64,000 nt of DNA from positions 248,001 through 312,000 of the forward strand of contig NZ_CP083371.1 of NCBI RefSeq assembly GCF_017488845.2. Reading direction: 5' to 3'. Source of the stretch: Ensifer canadensis. GTDB taxonomy: Bacteria > Pseudomonadota > Alphaproteobacteria > Rhizobiales > Rhizobiaceae. The translations under genes and the position numbers were made by a program. The notes below the pieces were generated by a model. It did not search any database. It worked only from the letters and a program-made list of their open reading frames with translations, and had not been told where the DNA came from. Below are positions 44,175 through 52,688 of this stretch, piece by piece. Position 1 is the stretch's first letter, and every line of letters begins with the position of its first letter.

Positions 44175-45182
44175 ATGATGACGAATGTTGCAACCGAAAC
44201 GCAGAGCGCTCCGCGAACGTCGCGAGATTGGGATATGGCGGCCATCGCGCCCTTTGTCGCGCTGGCACTGCTGCTCATCCTTGGCTATTTCGCCAATCCG
44301 AACTTCATTTCTGTCGCCAATCTTTTGAACGTCATCACGCGCAGCGCCTTCATCGCCATCATCGCGCTGGGTGCAACCTATGTGATTTCGTCCGGTGGGC
44401 TCGATCTTTCCGTTGGCTCGATGGTCGCCTTCGTCGCCAGCCTGATGATCCTGTTTATCAACAGCGGCGTTATTGCTGATCCCGTGTTGATGCTGATCTG
44501 CGCCGCGATCCTGGCGCTGGTGCTGGGTGCGGCGTGCGGGCTCGTCAACGGGCTGATCACCACCGTCGGCCGGATCGAGCCCTTCATCGCCACGCTCGGC
44601 ACCATGGGCATCTACCGCGGGTTGACGACCTGGCTGTCGCAAGGCGGCGCGATCACGTTGCAGGACCGCGAACTCCAGCAGATCTATCGGCCGGTCTATT
44701 TCGGCTCGGTCGCCGGCGTGCCCGTGCCGATCATCGTGATCTTTGTGACCGCAGCGATCGCCGCCTTCGTGCTCTATCGCACGCGTTACGGCCGTCACGT
44801 CATTGCGGTCGGCTCCAACGAGGACGTCGCGCGCTATTCCGGCATCTCGGTCAACCGCGTGAGGACGATCGCCTATGTGATCCAGGGCCTCTGCGTCGCC
44901 GTCGCCGTCCTGCTCTACGTGCCGCGTCTCGGCTCCACATCGGCGACCACCGGCATCCTCTGGGAGTTGCAGGCAATCACGGCCGTCGTCGTCGGCGGAA
45001 CGGCTCTGAGGGGCGGCGTCGGACGTGTCTGGGGCACGGTCTGCGGCGCCTTCATCCTGGAGATCGTCGGCAACATCATGCTGCTTTCGAACTTCGTCAG
45101 CGAATATCTGATCGGCGCCATCCAGGGCGCGATCATCATCATCGCCATGCTGGTGCAGCGGTCGCTCATGCGCCGCACCTGA
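44175..45182 (+). CDS. Ribose-type (CUT2) sugar ABC importer permease
   Basis: A 335-residue membrane protein of the RbsC family with about nine TM segments; FIAIIALGATYVISSGGLDLSVGSMVAFVASL and TRYGRHVIAVGSNEDVARYSGISV are family signatures. ATG 44175 has only a weak ribosome site 12 bases after the ATPase stop, so it is probably translated by coupling. Confidence 0.94.
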   Translation: MMTNVATETQSAPRTSRDWDMAAIAPFVALALLLILGYFANPNFISVANLLNVITRSAFIAIIALGATYVISSGGLDLSVGSMVAFVASLMILFINSGVIADPVLMLICAAILALVLGAACGLVNGLITTVGRIEPFIATLGTMGIYRGLTTWLSQGGAITLQDRELQQIYRPVYFGSVAGVPVPIIVIFVTAAIAAFVLYRTRYGRHVIAVGSNEDVARYSGISVNRVRTIAYVIQGLCVAVAVLLYVPRLGSTSATTGILWELQAITAVVVGGTALRGGVGRVWGTVCGAFILEIVGNIMLLSNFVSEYLIGAIQGAIIIIAMLVQRSLMRRT

Positions 45183-45255
45183 GATTGGCCGGGCCGTTGG
45201 GGCGAGCCCGGCTTCATTGCAATCGAGGCCCCGTGGAACTCTTGGGAGGGAGACT

Positions 45256-46215
45256 ATGCGTAAACAAATTATCGGCCTGGCCGTTGCCGCCGTGGCGGCT
45301 TTTGCGGGTGCTGCACCGGGCGCGTGGGCGCAGGACAAGAAAGTCACTATCGGCGTATCGATCCCGGCAGCCGACCATGGCTGGACGGCCGGCGTCGTGT
45401 TCCATGCGGAACGCGTCGCCAAACTTCTGATGCAGGAGCATCCGGGCCTCAACGTCATCGTCAAGACGTCGCCGGACGCGGCCACTCAGGCAAATGCGGT
45501 GCAGGACCTTGCGGTGCAGGGGCTCGACGCGCTGGTCATCCTGCCGTCGGACCCGGATCCGCTGGTCAACGCCATCCAGCAGGTCAAGGATTCCGGGGCC
45601 TTCGTTGCGCTCGTCGACCGCGCGCCGTCGGTCAACGACAGCTCGATCCGCGATCTCTATGTCGCCGGCAACAACCCGGCGCTCGGCCAGGTCGCGGGCG
45701 AATATATCAAGAAGACGACGCCGGATGCCGAAGTCGTCGTTATCCGCGGTCTGCCGATCCCGATCGACCAGCAGCGCCAGGATGGTTTCGACAAGGGCAT
45801 TGCCGGTTCCAACGTCAAGGTTCTCGACCGCCAGTACGGCAACTGGAACCGCGACGACGCCTTCCGCGTCATGCAGGACTACCTGACCAAATACCCGAAG
45901 ATCGACGTGGTCTGGTGCCAGGACGACGACATGGCGGTCGGCGTTCTCGAAGCCATCGGCCAGGCAAAGCGCACGGATATCCAGTACATCGTTGCCGGTG
46001 CCGGCTCGAAGGACATGATCAAGAAGGTCATGGACGGCGACAAGATGGTCCCGGTCGACGTGCTCTATCCGCCGGCGATGGTCGCAACCGCAATGCAGCT
46101 CACGGCTGCCAAGTTCTACGACCAGGTCCCGGTCAGCGGCGAATACATCCTCGACGCCACGCTGGTGACCAAGGACAATGCCGAGCAGTTCTACTTCCCG
46201 GATTCTCCGTTCTGA
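45256..46215 (+). CDS. Sugar ABC importer periplasmic binding protein
   Basis: A 319-residue secreted protein with a signal peptide ending GAWAQD (about 24 residues) and the type-1 periplasmic binding fold: VTIGVSIPAADHGWTAGVVFHAERVAKLL, LDALVILPSDPDPLVNAI and VWCQDDDMAVGVLEAIGQA. Start ATG 45256 follows GGGAGGGAG. The binding-pocket pattern (HGW, DDD) is close to proteins that bind ribose, xylose or polyols; the exact ligand cannot be read. Confidence 0.93.
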   Translation: MRKQIIGLAVAAVAAFAGAAPGAWAQDKKVTIGVSIPAADHGWTAGVVFHAERVAKLLMQEHPGLNVIVKTSPDAATQANAVQDLAVQGLDALVILPSDPDPLVNAIQQVKDSGAFVALVDRAPSVNDSSIRDLYVAGNNPALGQVAGEYIKKTTPDAEVVVIRGLPIPIDQQRQDGFDKGIAGSNVKVLDRQYGNWNRDDAFRVMQDYLTKYPKIDVVWCQDDDMAVGVLEAIGQAKRTDIQYIVAGAGSKDMIKKVMDGDKMVPVDVLYPPAMVATAMQLTAAKFYDQVPVSGEYILDATLVTKDNAEQFYFPDSPF

Positions 46216-46359
46216 TAAGCCAGGCGCGCCCGTCGGTCGGGCGCGCCTTTTCCTTTCGCACCCATTTTTCAGGTCACAATCGCGCTTGGCCAACCCTGTG
46301 TCCGGCGCCTCTTCAGCGTGACATCGATCCGGTCACGGCAGCTTAGACGAGGAAAAATC

Positions 46360-47412
46360 ATGAAAACGATCAAGGGCCCTGGGCTGTTTCTTGCGCAGTT
46401 TGCCGGGGATGCGGCGCCGTTCAACTCGTTTGCGGCGATCACCAAGTGGGCTGCCGATTGCGGCTACAAGGGCGTGCAGGTGCCGACCTGGGATACCAGG
46501 CTGATCGACTTGCGGAAGGCGGCGACGTCGAAGGCCTATTGCGACGAGCTGTCCGGCATTGCCCGCGACAACGGCGTCGAGATCACCGAGCTGTCGACCC
46601 ATCTGCAGGGCCAGCTGGTCGCCACCCATCCGGCCTATGACGAGGTGTTCGACGGTTTTGCCGTGCCGGAAGTGCGCGGCAATCCTGGGGCACGGCAGCA
46701 ATGGGCGGTCGAGCAGGTGAAGATGGCGCTGACGGCGTCGAAGAACCTCGGGCTTAATGCGATGGCGAGCTTCTCCGGCGCGCTTGCCTGGCCGTTCGTC
46801 TATCCCTGGCCGCAGCGGCCGGCCGGCCTGGTCGAGACCGCCTTCGACGAACTGGCGCGGCGCTGGAAACCGATCCTCGACCATGCCGAGGATTGCGGCG
46901 TCGACATCTGCTACGAGATCCATCCGGGCGAGGACCTGCACGACGGCATCACCTTCGAGATGTTTTTAGAGCGCACCGGCAACCATGGCCGCGCCAACAT
47001 GCTCTACGACCCCTCGCACTATGTGCTGCAGTGCCTCGACTATCTCGACAACATCGACATCTACAAGGATCGCATCCGGATGTTCCACGTCAAGGATGCC
47101 GAGTTCAACCCGACCGGGCGGCAGGGCGTCTATGGCGGCTACCAGGGCTGGGTCAACCGGGCCGGGCGTTTCCGCTCGCTCGGCGACGGCCAGGTCGATT
47201 TCGGCGCGGTGTTTTCCAAGATGGCGGCCAATGATTTTTCCGGCTGGGCGGTGGTGGAATGGGAGTGCTGTCTGAAGCATCCCGAAGACGGCGCGCGCGA
47301 AGGCGCCGAGTTCGTCAGGCACCACATCATCCGGGTTACCGAAAAGGCCTTCGATGACTTTGCCGACGGCGGCACCGACGAGGCCGCCAACCGGCGCCTG
47401 CTGGGGATCTGA
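46360..47412 (+). CDS. Sugar phosphate isomerase/epimerase-like TIM barrel (AP-endonuclease 2 family)
   Basis: A 350-residue protein of the xylose-isomerase-like TIM-barrel family (IolE/IolH/YcjR relatives). Likely metal ligands: Glu/His in VDICYEIHPGEDLHDG, Asp/His in NMLYDPSHYVLQ, His in IRMFHVKDAEF and Glu in WAVVEWECCLKHPEDG. Start ATG 46360 has GAGGAAAAATC. Together with the Gfo/Idh/MocA dehydrogenase it forms a pair often seen in catabolism of inositols or 3-keto sugars, where the dehydrogenase oxidises and the barrel enzyme isomerises or epimerises. Confidence 0.88.
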   Translation: MKTIKGPGLFLAQFAGDAAPFNSFAAITKWAADCGYKGVQVPTWDTRLIDLRKAATSKAYCDELSGIARDNGVEITELSTHLQGQLVATHPAYDEVFDGFAVPEVRGNPGARQQWAVEQVKMALTASKNLGLNAMASFSGALAWPFVYPWPQRPAGLVETAFDELARRWKPILDHAEDCGVDICYEIHPGEDLHDGITFEMFLERTGNHGRANMLYDPSHYVLQCLDYLDNIDIYKDRIRMFHVKDAEFNPTGRQGVYGGYQGWVNRAGRFRSLGDGQVDFGAVFSKMAANDFSGWAVVEWECCLKHPEDGAREGAEFVRHHIIRVTEKAFDDFADGGTDEAANRRLLGI

Positions 47413-47469
47413 GGCGAAGCACAGCTTCGGCGGCAGCCCGCCGCAGCCGCAGTGCGCGCCCCGGCCGCA

Positions 47470-47697
47470 GCCCCTCACCCTAACCCTCTCCCCGCAAGCG
47501 GGGAGAGGGGACGTGCCACCCGGTGCTGCAGAGCGAGAGGAAACGCCGTCGCGATCGCCCTTCTGCCAGCTGCTGGAGGAGGGGATGTGAGCTGACGCTG
47601 GCGCTGCTGCCTTGGCTGGCGGTGCGAGCGGGTGCCGCATATTCCTTCTCCCCGCCTGGCGGGGAGAAGGTGCCGGCAGGCGGATGAGGGGCAGCCG
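47470..47697. repeat. REP-like palindromes in the isomerase-oxidoreductase gap
   Basis: The 338-base gap (47413-47750) holds two related palindromes: CCCTCACCCTAACCCTCTCC with CCGCAAGCGGGGAGAGGGG (about 47474-47512), and CTTCTCCCCGCC tggc GGGGAGAAGG (47644-47669). The first is a sequence type found repeatedly between genes in many proteobacteria. No gene is supported. Confidence 0.65.
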
Positions 47698-47750
47698 CAC
47701 GACGATGACAACGAGACGATAGAGCAGGTTCAGAACAGGGAGACAAAACG

Positions 47751-48932
47751 ATGGCAATCGAGGGAACGAGCGAGAAGCGCGAGCGGCGGATCAGGCTCGG
47801 CATGGTCGGCGGCGGTTCGGGCGCCTTCATCGGCGCGGTGCACCGCATCGCCGCCCGGCTCGACGATCACTACGAACTGGTGGCCGGCGCCCTGTCGTCG
47901 ACGCCGGACAAGGCCGAAAGCTCCGGCCGCGAGCTCGGGCTTGATCCGTCGCGGGTCTATTCCGACTTCAAGCAAATGGCGATCCGCGAGGCCAAGCTGA
48001 AGGACGGCATCGAGGCGGTGGCGATCGTCACCCCCAACCATGTGCACTATGCCGCCGCCAAGGAATTCCTGAAGCGCGGTATCCATGTGATCTGCGACAA
48101 GCCGCTGACCTCGACGCTTTCGGATGCGAAGAAACTGAAGAAGGCGGCCGACGACAGCGATGCGCTGTTCGTGCTCACCCACAACTACACCGGCTATCCG
48201 ATGGTGCGCCAGGCGCGCGCGATGGTTCAAAATGGCGACATCGGCGCTATCAGGCTGGTGCAGATGGAATATCCGCAGGACTGGCTGACGGAGAACATCG
48301 AGCAGTCGGGCCAGAAACAGGCGGCCTGGCGCACCGATCCGGCCCGCTCCGGCGCCGGCGGCTCGACCGGCGACATCGGCACCCATGCCTATAATCTCGG
48401 CGCCTTCGTCTCCGGGCTGGAACTGGAAGAACTTGCCGCCGATCTCGACAGCTTCGTCGAAGGCCGTCAGCTCGACGACAATGCCCATGTGATGATGCGC
48501 TTCAAGGCCAAGGACGGTGAGCGCGCCAAGGGGCTCTTATGGTGCAGCCAGGTGGCGCCCGGCCACGAGAACGGCCTGATGGTGCGGGTCTACGGCACCA
48601 AGGGTGGGCTCGAATGGACGCAGAAGGACCCGAACTATCTCTGGTACACGCCGTTCGGCGAGCCGAAGCGGCTGCTCACCCGGGCTGGTGCCGGCTCCGG
48701 CCCGGCCGCCGCTCGCGTCAGCCGCATTCCTTCTGGCCACCCCGAAGGCTATCTCGAAGGGTTTGCCAATATCTACACCGAAGCGGCCCGGGCGATCTTC
48801 GCCAAACGAAAGGGCGAGGCGATCGATGCCGCCGTCACCTATCCGACAATCGACGACGGTATGAAGGGCATGGCCTTCGTCGATGCCTGCGTGCAGTCGT
48901 CAAAACGAAACGGCGCCTGGGTAAAGGTGTAG
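47751..48932 (+). CDS. Gfo/Idh/MocA-family oxidoreductase
   Basis: A 393-residue NAD(P)-dependent sugar dehydrogenase. The Rossmann domain has RLGMVGGGSGAFIGAVHRIAA and the family EKP-type catalytic segment reads VICDKPLTSTLSDAKKL (Lys of DKP). The C-terminal domain has GGSTGDIGTHAYNLGAFVSG with the catalytic Asp/His of DIGTH. Start ATG 47751 has GGGAG. It is the last gene of the second sugar locus and should oxidise the imported sugar or a derivative. Confidence 0.92.
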   Translation: MAIEGTSEKRERRIRLGMVGGGSGAFIGAVHRIAARLDDHYELVAGALSSTPDKAESSGRELGLDPSRVYSDFKQMAIREAKLKDGIEAVAIVTPNHVHYAAAKEFLKRGIHVICDKPLTSTLSDAKKLKKAADDSDALFVLTHNYTGYPMVRQARAMVQNGDIGAIRLVQMEYPQDWLTENIEQSGQKQAAWRTDPARSGAGGSTGDIGTHAYNLGAFVSGLELEELAADLDSFVEGRQLDDNAHVMMRFKAKDGERAKGLLWCSQVAPGHENGLMVRVYGTKGGLEWTQKDPNYLWYTPFGEPKRLLTRAGAGSGPAAARVSRIPSGHPEGYLEGFANIYTEAARAIFAKRKGEAIDAAVTYPTIDDGMKGMAFVDACVQSSKRNGAWVKV

Positions 48933-48954
48933 CCGGAAAGCATGCCGGGGGGCT

Positions 48955-49057
48955 AGAGCGTTTCCGGTTTGGGCGGAGTCACAGAAACGCTCTATCTCCT
49001 TGTTTTTACGCATTTCCTGACGGAAAACTGCTTCGCACTTTTCCTGGAAATGCTCTA
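48955..49057. repeat. Double-hairpin rhizobial-type intergenic repeat
   Basis: AGAGCGTTTC (48955-48964) pairs with GAAACGCTCT (48984-48993), and GCATTTCC (49010-49017) with GGAAATGC (49046-49053), the whole bounded by AGAGC...GCTCT-like ends. This two-hairpin pattern resembles a repeat common in Rhizobium/Sinorhizobium intergenic DNA. It lies after the oxidoreductase stop. Confidence 0.7.
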
Positions 49058-49184
49058 AGTACTTCCGGATGGCGGAAGGCAATCGGCCGCGCTCGACCTT
49101 TGCGCGCATACCCTTTCCGGGTTGATGCCGAAGCACCCCGCAGCAGGTTTGCCTCAAGCTGCGGGGCCGGTTCCAAGCCTACTT

Positions 49185-50495
49185 TTATCTGTTGCATCCC
49201 GGCGTGGTCGGTCGCGTCGGGTCGCATCCGCTCGCCGTCGCAGCACGGTTGGTTCTCGCAGCCGAACTGCCGAGGTGATCGGCGTAGTTGTCGCGGGTGT
49301 TCTGATCGACGACGGCGACGGGTGCTGCAAGAACCAGACCGGCCGCGTTGCCGACGGCCGCGGCCGTTCCGGTCGTTGCCACCAGGATCTGGTCGCCGAG
49401 ACCGACCCGGCTGTCTGTCAGCGTCTGGCCGTCGGAGATGCGCGAACCGATGAGGCGAACGATTTCGGGCGATTCCGCGAACTTGCCGTGATTGAGGCTG
49501 TCGCCGGCCTTGATCTTCGTCAGGTCGATCACCGTGATCTTGTTGTCCGCGAGCTCCTTCTTGAACGGCGCCTGCTCCGGATCGATCGCCCCGAGCCGGG
49601 AAACGTCGCCCCAGACCCGGCGCGAGACTGCCAGAGCTCGATCGTCGCGGGATACGAACAGCGTGAAGTTCGGGTGCTTCTCGCCCATGTCGGCGATCTG
49701 CTGGCGGAAGACATCGACGTCGACATCGGGTGCCGCCAGCATGACGTTCTTGAACTTTGCGGGCAGTTCGCCATTGCGGATTGCCATCTGGCGCAACGCC
49801 TCAAGCGCCAGCCAGTTGCCCATCGAGTGCGCGAGGATCGAGACCTCCTTCACTTCCGGGTCGCGGTAGAGGTACTGGAACAGGTTTTCGAGCGCATTGC
49901 GCGTGTAGTTGGTGCTTTCGCGATCGTAGCCGTAGGCAAGCAGGCTGCCGCGAGACGGCCACGTGATCAGAATGGGGGCGCTGTGGACGCCGGAATCATG
50001 GACGATCTGGGCAAAACGATAGACAGAGTCTTCGAAGCGGTTGTTGAAGCCGTGAACGAAGACGAAAACGCTCTTGTCAGGACTTTTGCGCACACTCGCG
50101 CTCAGCCATGATTTGGCGCCGGCCATGTCCAGATCGTCCGCCTTCAGCGTCGCAAAATCCGTTGCCGGATTGGGCGGCAGCTTTTTCGGCCAGGCGACCT
50201 CGCCAGCCTTGCGCACGGTGTCTGACGGAATGGAAACGGTCATGTCGACGAAGGTGGGCGCCAGGGCGCGCTCGCCGCTATACATTTCTCCGGGATTTTC
50301 CGACCGGCTGCGCGTCGTCGTGATCAGCATGTTGACCCGGCTTGAATCCGGGGCTGTATCTGCGACCGGCGTCAGCACGCCCTTCGGATGCCCGCCGCAT
50401 GCGGCCAGCACAAACACAAGCATGGCAACCATTGCGCCGCTGCGAATTCGCTCGAGAGGCGAATTGAACCTCACGCCGCCAGTATTCCTGCTCAT
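49185..50495 (-). CDS. DUF900-type alpha/beta hydrolase lipoprotein
   Basis: A 436-residue protein with a lipoprotein signal peptide (AMLVFVLAACGGHP; lipid Cys C33) and an alpha/beta hydrolase domain: VFVFVHGFNNRFEDSVYRFAQ (oxyanion region), nucleophile SILAHSMGNWLALEAL and a late His in GDSLNHGKFAES. DUF900 proteins act as membrane-linked esterases of unknown substrate. Start ATG 50495 has a GGGGG-type site. A Pro/Thr/Cys-rich tail follows the domain. Confidence 0.85.
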   Translation of the reverse strand: MSRNTGGVRFNSPLERIRSGAMVAMLVFVLAACGGHPKGVLTPVADTAPDSSRVNMLITTTRSRSENPGEMYSGERALAPTFVDMTVSIPSDTVRKAGEVAWPKKLPPNPATDFATLKADDLDMAGAKSWLSASVRKSPDKSVFVFVHGFNNRFEDSVYRFAQIVHDSGVHSAPILITWPSRGSLLAYGYDRESTNYTRNALENLFQYLYRDPEVKEVSILAHSMGNWLALEALRQMAIRNGELPAKFKNVMLAAPDVDVDVFRQQIADMGEKHPNFTLFVSRDDRALAVSRRVWGDVSRLGAIDPEQAPFKKELADNKITVIDLTKIKAGDSLNHGKFAESPEIVRLIGSRISDGQTLTDSRVGLGDQILVATTGTAAAVGNAAGLVLAAPVAVVDQNTRDNYADHLGSSAARTNRAATASGCDPTRPTTPGCNR

Positions 50496-50904
50496 CCATC
50501 CCCCTGTCAAAGCGCAGTGCAAGCAGTCCCCAGCCGGCTTCCTGTCTTATGCCGGGGATGCTAGTGCACGGAGCAGTTACAATGCAATAGCGCGCGCTGA
50601 CTTTCGGGCGAACCTTGTCCGGTATCGACGACGGGCTTTCGATCTTTTGGCAGGGCCTGACCAGGGCATCGGGGCCGTTCGTCGCGCTCGTCAGGTGGAT
50701 CTATGGTCGCATTCCGGCGATCCTGCTGATCACCTCAGTAAAGCCCCAATCACCGGCTACCCATCAATCGTCATTCTCAGGCTCATCTGGCTTCTCACTG
50801 CGGCGGTGACCGCAGATTCGCCGACGCGCCCGTTTATCGATCCCTCAATAGCAATTCGGTCCCTGCTCGCGGGCAGGACGGCGCGAATACGGAGCGAGGT
50901 TCTT
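50496..50904. other. Intergenic region without supported gene
   Basis: Open frames crossing this 409-base stretch are long but lack ribosome sites and family features. A small inverted repeat (CTGCGG / CCGCAG around 50797-50814) is the only structure I noticed. It should contain the promoters of the divergent lipoprotein and small genes. Confidence 0.4.
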
Positions 50905-51144
50905 ATGCGCGGAATTCCCGACGAGATGCTTGCTGCATTGAGCAAGGAGGAAATCGGCATGCTTTGGCGCGTTTTTGAGACTGTCTGTATCGAGTACGAC
51001 ATTCCGAGAGATGGCGAGCAGATCCAGCATCTCGCCCGATTTCTCATGCGCGAGTTTCGCCGTCCGCTGGACGAAGAAGCGCTGCTTGTCGCAGCCAAGA
51101 CTTTCTACCGTCACCACGACGGTGGATTCGCAAAGTCGGCCTGA
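50905..51144 (+). CDS. Small hypothetical protein (79 residues)
   Basis: A 79-residue acidic/helical protein from ATG 50905, with GCGAGG upstream: begins MRGIPDEMLAALSKEEIGML and ends FYRHHDGGFAKSA. It has no TM segment or signal peptide. I do not recognise the family. The larger in-frame reading from 50074 overlaps the lipoprotein gene and is not protein-like before this ATG. Confidence 0.5.
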   Translation: MRGIPDEMLAALSKEEIGMLWRVFETVCIEYDIPRDGEQIQHLARFLMREFRRPLDEEALLVAAKTFYRHHDGGFAKSA

Positions 51145-51237
51145 GGCCGCAAGCCTATAGGCGTCGTCTCGACGTTCCATCCGCTAACCCGGGTACCCGG
51201 GACGCAGTCGCTCAGAAGACAACCACGGGAGAAAACC

Positions 51238-51360
51238 ATGAAGCCATCTGTTGGAAGCTTTGGATATCAGTTCAGGCTGCTCGATTTCACGATCCGATCA
51301 TCCCTGGCGATCGTGCTCGGTGTCGTCGGCTGTGTCACCTTCTACGGTGCCTTCTGGTAA
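51238..51360 (+). CDS. Small membrane protein (40 residues)
   Basis: A 40-residue protein found by eye: ATG 51238 follows ACGGGAGAAAACC (good GGGAG), stop TAA at 51358. It begins MKPSVGSFGYQFRLLDFTIR and has one hydrophobic segment (SSLAIVLGVVGCVTFYGAFW) to the C-terminus, as in small single-span inner-membrane proteins. Function unknown. It is convergent with lrgB. Confidence 0.5.
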   Translation: MKPSVGSFGYQFRLLDFTIRSSLAIVLGVVGCVTFYGAFW

Positions 51361-51383
51361 CGGACTGTCCCCGAGGGCGGCGC

Positions 51384-52109
51384 TCAGAGCAGCAGCCCGA
51401 GGACAATGGCGGCGATGGCTGAGGTCAATATGCCGTTGAGCGCCATCGCAAGGCCCGAGAACGTCCCGGCAATTTCGTTGACCTGGAAAGCCCGTGCCGT
51501 GCCGATGCCGTGCGACGTCAGGCCGGCCGCAAACCCGCGCGCGGCATAATTCCGGATCCGCAGAAGGTTCATCAGCGGCGTGACGATGATTGCCCCGAAC
51601 ACTCCGGTGAAGATGACGAGAAGCGCTGTCAGGGCCGGGTCGCCGCCGAGTTGCTGCGAGATGCCGACGGCGATGCCGGCCGTTGCCGACTTCGGCGCCA
51701 GAGATATCGCCACACTGTCAGGTGCGCCGAGCAGGATGGCGACACCCGTGGCGCAAACGATCGCCGTCAGGCTGCCCGCGACAAGCGCAACGACGACGGG
51801 CACGAGGTTCTGCCGGATCAGTGTCCGGTTCCGGTAAAGGGGAACAGCAAGCGCCACCGTCGCAGGTCCCAGTGCAAAATGCACGAACTGCGCCCCGTCG
51901 AAATAGGTTGAATAGGATGTCCCGGTGGCAGCCAGTATCGAGATCACCAGGACGACGGCGATCAGCACAGGATTGACGATGGGGTTGAAACCGCTGAGCG
52001 CCGCAAGCCGCTGAGCGGCGATATAGGCGCCGATCGTCACGGTCAGCCACGTGAGCGGGCTGGTCGAGAGATAGACCCAAAGCTCGAACACGCGACCGCT
52101 AGTGTCCAT
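51384..52109 (-). CDS. lrgB: LrgB/CidB-family membrane protein
   Basis: A 241-residue membrane protein with about seven hydrophobic segments. The family signature is VAISLAPKSATAGIAVGISQQLGG, with GFAAGLTSHGIGTARA near the C-terminus. LrgB and LrgA/CidA proteins are linked to murein hydrolase control and export of pyruvate or glycolate-like metabolites in various organisms. Start ATG 52109 has GGAGGGG and overlaps the lrgA-like gene by 11 bases. Confidence 0.92.
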   Translation of the reverse strand: MDTSGRVFELWVYLSTSPLTWLTVTIGAYIAAQRLAALSGFNPIVNPVLIAVVLVISILAATGTSYSTYFDGAQFVHFALGPATVALAVPLYRNRTLIRQNLVPVVVALVAGSLTAIVCATGVAILLGAPDSVAISLAPKSATAGIAVGISQQLGGDPALTALLVIFTGVFGAIIVTPLMNLLRIRNYAARGFAAGLTSHGIGTARAFQVNEIAGTFSGLAMALNGILTSAIAAIVLGLLL

Positions 52110-52485
52110 CGCCAGCCCCTCCTGCGCCCGACATCCTGCTCGCGAACAGGAAAGCTCCCACCGTCACCATCAAAGTCACAAGGGTCGACACCACGACGGC
52201 GACGACGATCGTGCCGGCATATTCGTAGATCAGCCGGTAGTTCTGCATCACCCCAACGCCAAGGGGCACGAACAGCACACCGAGGTTCTTGAGCAGAGCG
52301 TCGGCCACGCCGCTGACCCGGGTGTGGGCGGTGCCATCTTCCAACCCGGCTCTCCTGTCGGCAAACCAGAGATAGACAAGCAGGAGCACGATACCGAGTG
52401 CGGGTGCTGGCATGCTCAGGTCGAGCGTCCTGACAACGATCTCGCCGACCAGTTGACAGAGCAGTATGACAAACAGTCCTTCCAT
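52099..52485 (-). CDS. lrgA: LrgA/CidA-family membrane protein
   Basis: A 128-residue protein with four hydrophobic segments of the LrgA/CidA holin-like family: FVILLCQLVGEIVVRTLDLSMPAPALGIVLLL and LLKNLGVLFVPLGVGVMQ. I start at ATG 52485 with GGGAGACGGCG; the longer in-frame start at 52647 runs through a repeat and is not membrane-like. Confidence 0.9.
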   Translation of the reverse strand: MEGLFVILLCQLVGEIVVRTLDLSMPAPALGIVLLLVYLWFADRRAGLEDGTAHTRVSGVADALLKNLGVLFVPLGVGVMQNYRLIYEYAGTIVVAVVVSTLVTLMVTVGAFLFASRMSGAGGAGDGH

Positions 52486-52540
52486 CGCCGTCTCCCGCAT
52501 GATCAGTGGTGATGTCCCCACGGCGTATTCCGCAACACAG

Positions 52541-52688
52541 CCGCATCCATGGATGCTTCGTAGCCGAAATCCTTCGGCCACGCCTACTGCATATTTTGCG
52601 CGATGGCTCAAAGCGCGTTGCTGCTCTAAGCCCTTGTTCTTTCGCATGTCGGGGGCGCAAAACCGCGGCCACTTTTGCGCGACATGCG
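52541..52688. repeat. Palindromic repeat region between lrgA and the NCS2 permease
   Basis: GCATGTCG (52644-52651) pairs with CGACATGC (52680-52687), and GCGCAAAA (52655-52662) with TTTTGCGC (52673-52680). The upstream part with TGCATATTTTGCGCGATGG resembles further repeat arms. Such elements recur in rhizobial intergenic DNA; here it may also terminate the permease transcript. Confidence 0.55.

Noticed and set aside
43656..45485. 609-residue Asp/His-rich minus-strand frame
   Set aside because: Antisense to the importer ATPase and permease; low-complexity charged content, no ribosome site.
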